Below are positions 63,785 through 64,000 of a stretch of DNA of 64,000 nt, piece after piece. Origin of the DNA: Massilia antarctica (GTDB taxonomy: Bacteria; Pseudomonadota; Gammaproteobacteria; Burkholderiales; Burkholderiaceae_D); the NCBI RefSeq assembly GCF_015689335.1, contig NZ_CP065053.1, forward strand, positions 4,092,001 to 4,156,000. The letters run 5' to 3'. Position 1 is the stretch's first letter. The number at the start of each line of letters is the position of its first letter. The position numbers and the translations under genes were made by a program. The notes under the pieces were generated by a model. That model saw only the letters and a program-made list of their open reading frames with translations, did not search any database and had not been told where the DNA came from.

Positions 63785-64000
63785 CTAAAACGCCAGCACC
63801 TTGAACTGCCCCGGCACCAGATAAATTCCCGGTGCGTTGGTGGAATTTTGAATCGACATGCTGGTCATGCGCGTCGCTGGCGTCGCTTTGATCAGCAGGT
63901 TGTATTTGCCGGTCACTTCACGCGACGGTCCCATGACCGTACCGCTGGCCACGCCAACGCCGGGCAAGGTCATGGTCATCGGCGCAAAGGTGGCCAGGTT
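63785..64000 (-). CDS. Protein of unknown function, C-terminal fragment (cut by right edge)
   Basis: The visible 71 codons are open to the edge and end IYLVPGQFKVLAF. The frame continues upstream through NLATFAPMTMTLPGVGVASG, so the ATG at 63979 need not be the start. It is beta-rich, without a motif I recognise. It precedes the hydrolase by 25 bases and probably belongs to the same type VI cargo operon, where spike-tip or adaptor proteins are common. Confidence 0.6.
   Translation of the reverse strand, partial: NLATFAPMTMTLPGVGVASGTVMGPSREVTGKYNLLIKATPATRMTSMSIQNSTNAPGIYLVPGQFKVLAF

Overview
The window looks like a chromosomal segment of a high-GC betaproteobacterium of the Oxalobacteraceae (Massilia / Janthinobacterium / Duganella type). 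The grounds are the gene order yceD-rpmF-plsX-fabH-fabD-fabG-acpP-fabF-ygfX-rpoE-rseA-degP-glutaredoxin-lepA-lepB-DUF4845-rnc-era-recO-pdxJ-acpS-uvrC-pgsA, followed by four tRNA-Gly and one tRNA-Cys, and the protein sequences themselves. The genus is an inference from family resemblance; no search was run.

Layout. (1) 1-11.9 kb is accessory and mostly signalling: a membrane-anchored helical-rod response regulator cut by the left edge, a decayed katE catalase, a questin-oxidase-like protein, a beta-propeller protein, a divergent AraC regulator / MFS transporter pair, a GNAT-like protein whose 3' end runs antisense into the MFS gene, rraA, and a dCache-HAMP sensor without output domain beside a small partner. 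(2) 12.5-20.8 kb holds aceA, rlmJ with a long repetitive tail, an EAL-HDOD protein, a 2OG-Fe(II)-oxygenase-like protein, an RHS remnant, a small secreted protein, an RsmI-like methyltransferase and a Maf pyrophosphatase. (3) 20.9-41.5 kb is the conserved housekeeping block: fatty acid and phospholipid synthesis, the sigma-E envelope stress genes, translation and secretion factors, RNA processing, DNA repair, PLP and ACP maturation. (4) 41.5-42.3 kb is a tRNA array behind a near-consensus promoter.

(5) 42.3-58.1 kb is an accessory stress and transport island: an orphan PAS histidine kinase, a CDF metal exporter, a cytochrome b561, a second DnaK, a YflT-like membrane stress protein, an OMF-MFP-MacB tripartite ABC exporter, and a P2-type cation ATPase preceded by a coupled 39-codon leader ORF. 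Two perfect FNR/ANR boxes (TTGAT-N4-ATCAA) lie between the divergent cytochrome b561 and dnaK paralogue genes, so part of the island is probably induced at low oxygen. (6) 58.3-64.0 kb is a minus-strand type VI secretion cargo cluster: an alpha/beta hydrolase that may be an effector, a VgrG with a histidine-rich octad spike, a pentapeptide-repeat protein, a DUF3540 protein and a small membrane protein.

Most unusual: the FNR-box-controlled island, the leader ORF joined by a GTGA overlap to the P-type ATPase, the 13-residue-repeat membrane rod carrying a receiver domain, an RseA-like anti-sigma factor with no visible membrane segment, and the multi-lesion katE pseudogene.
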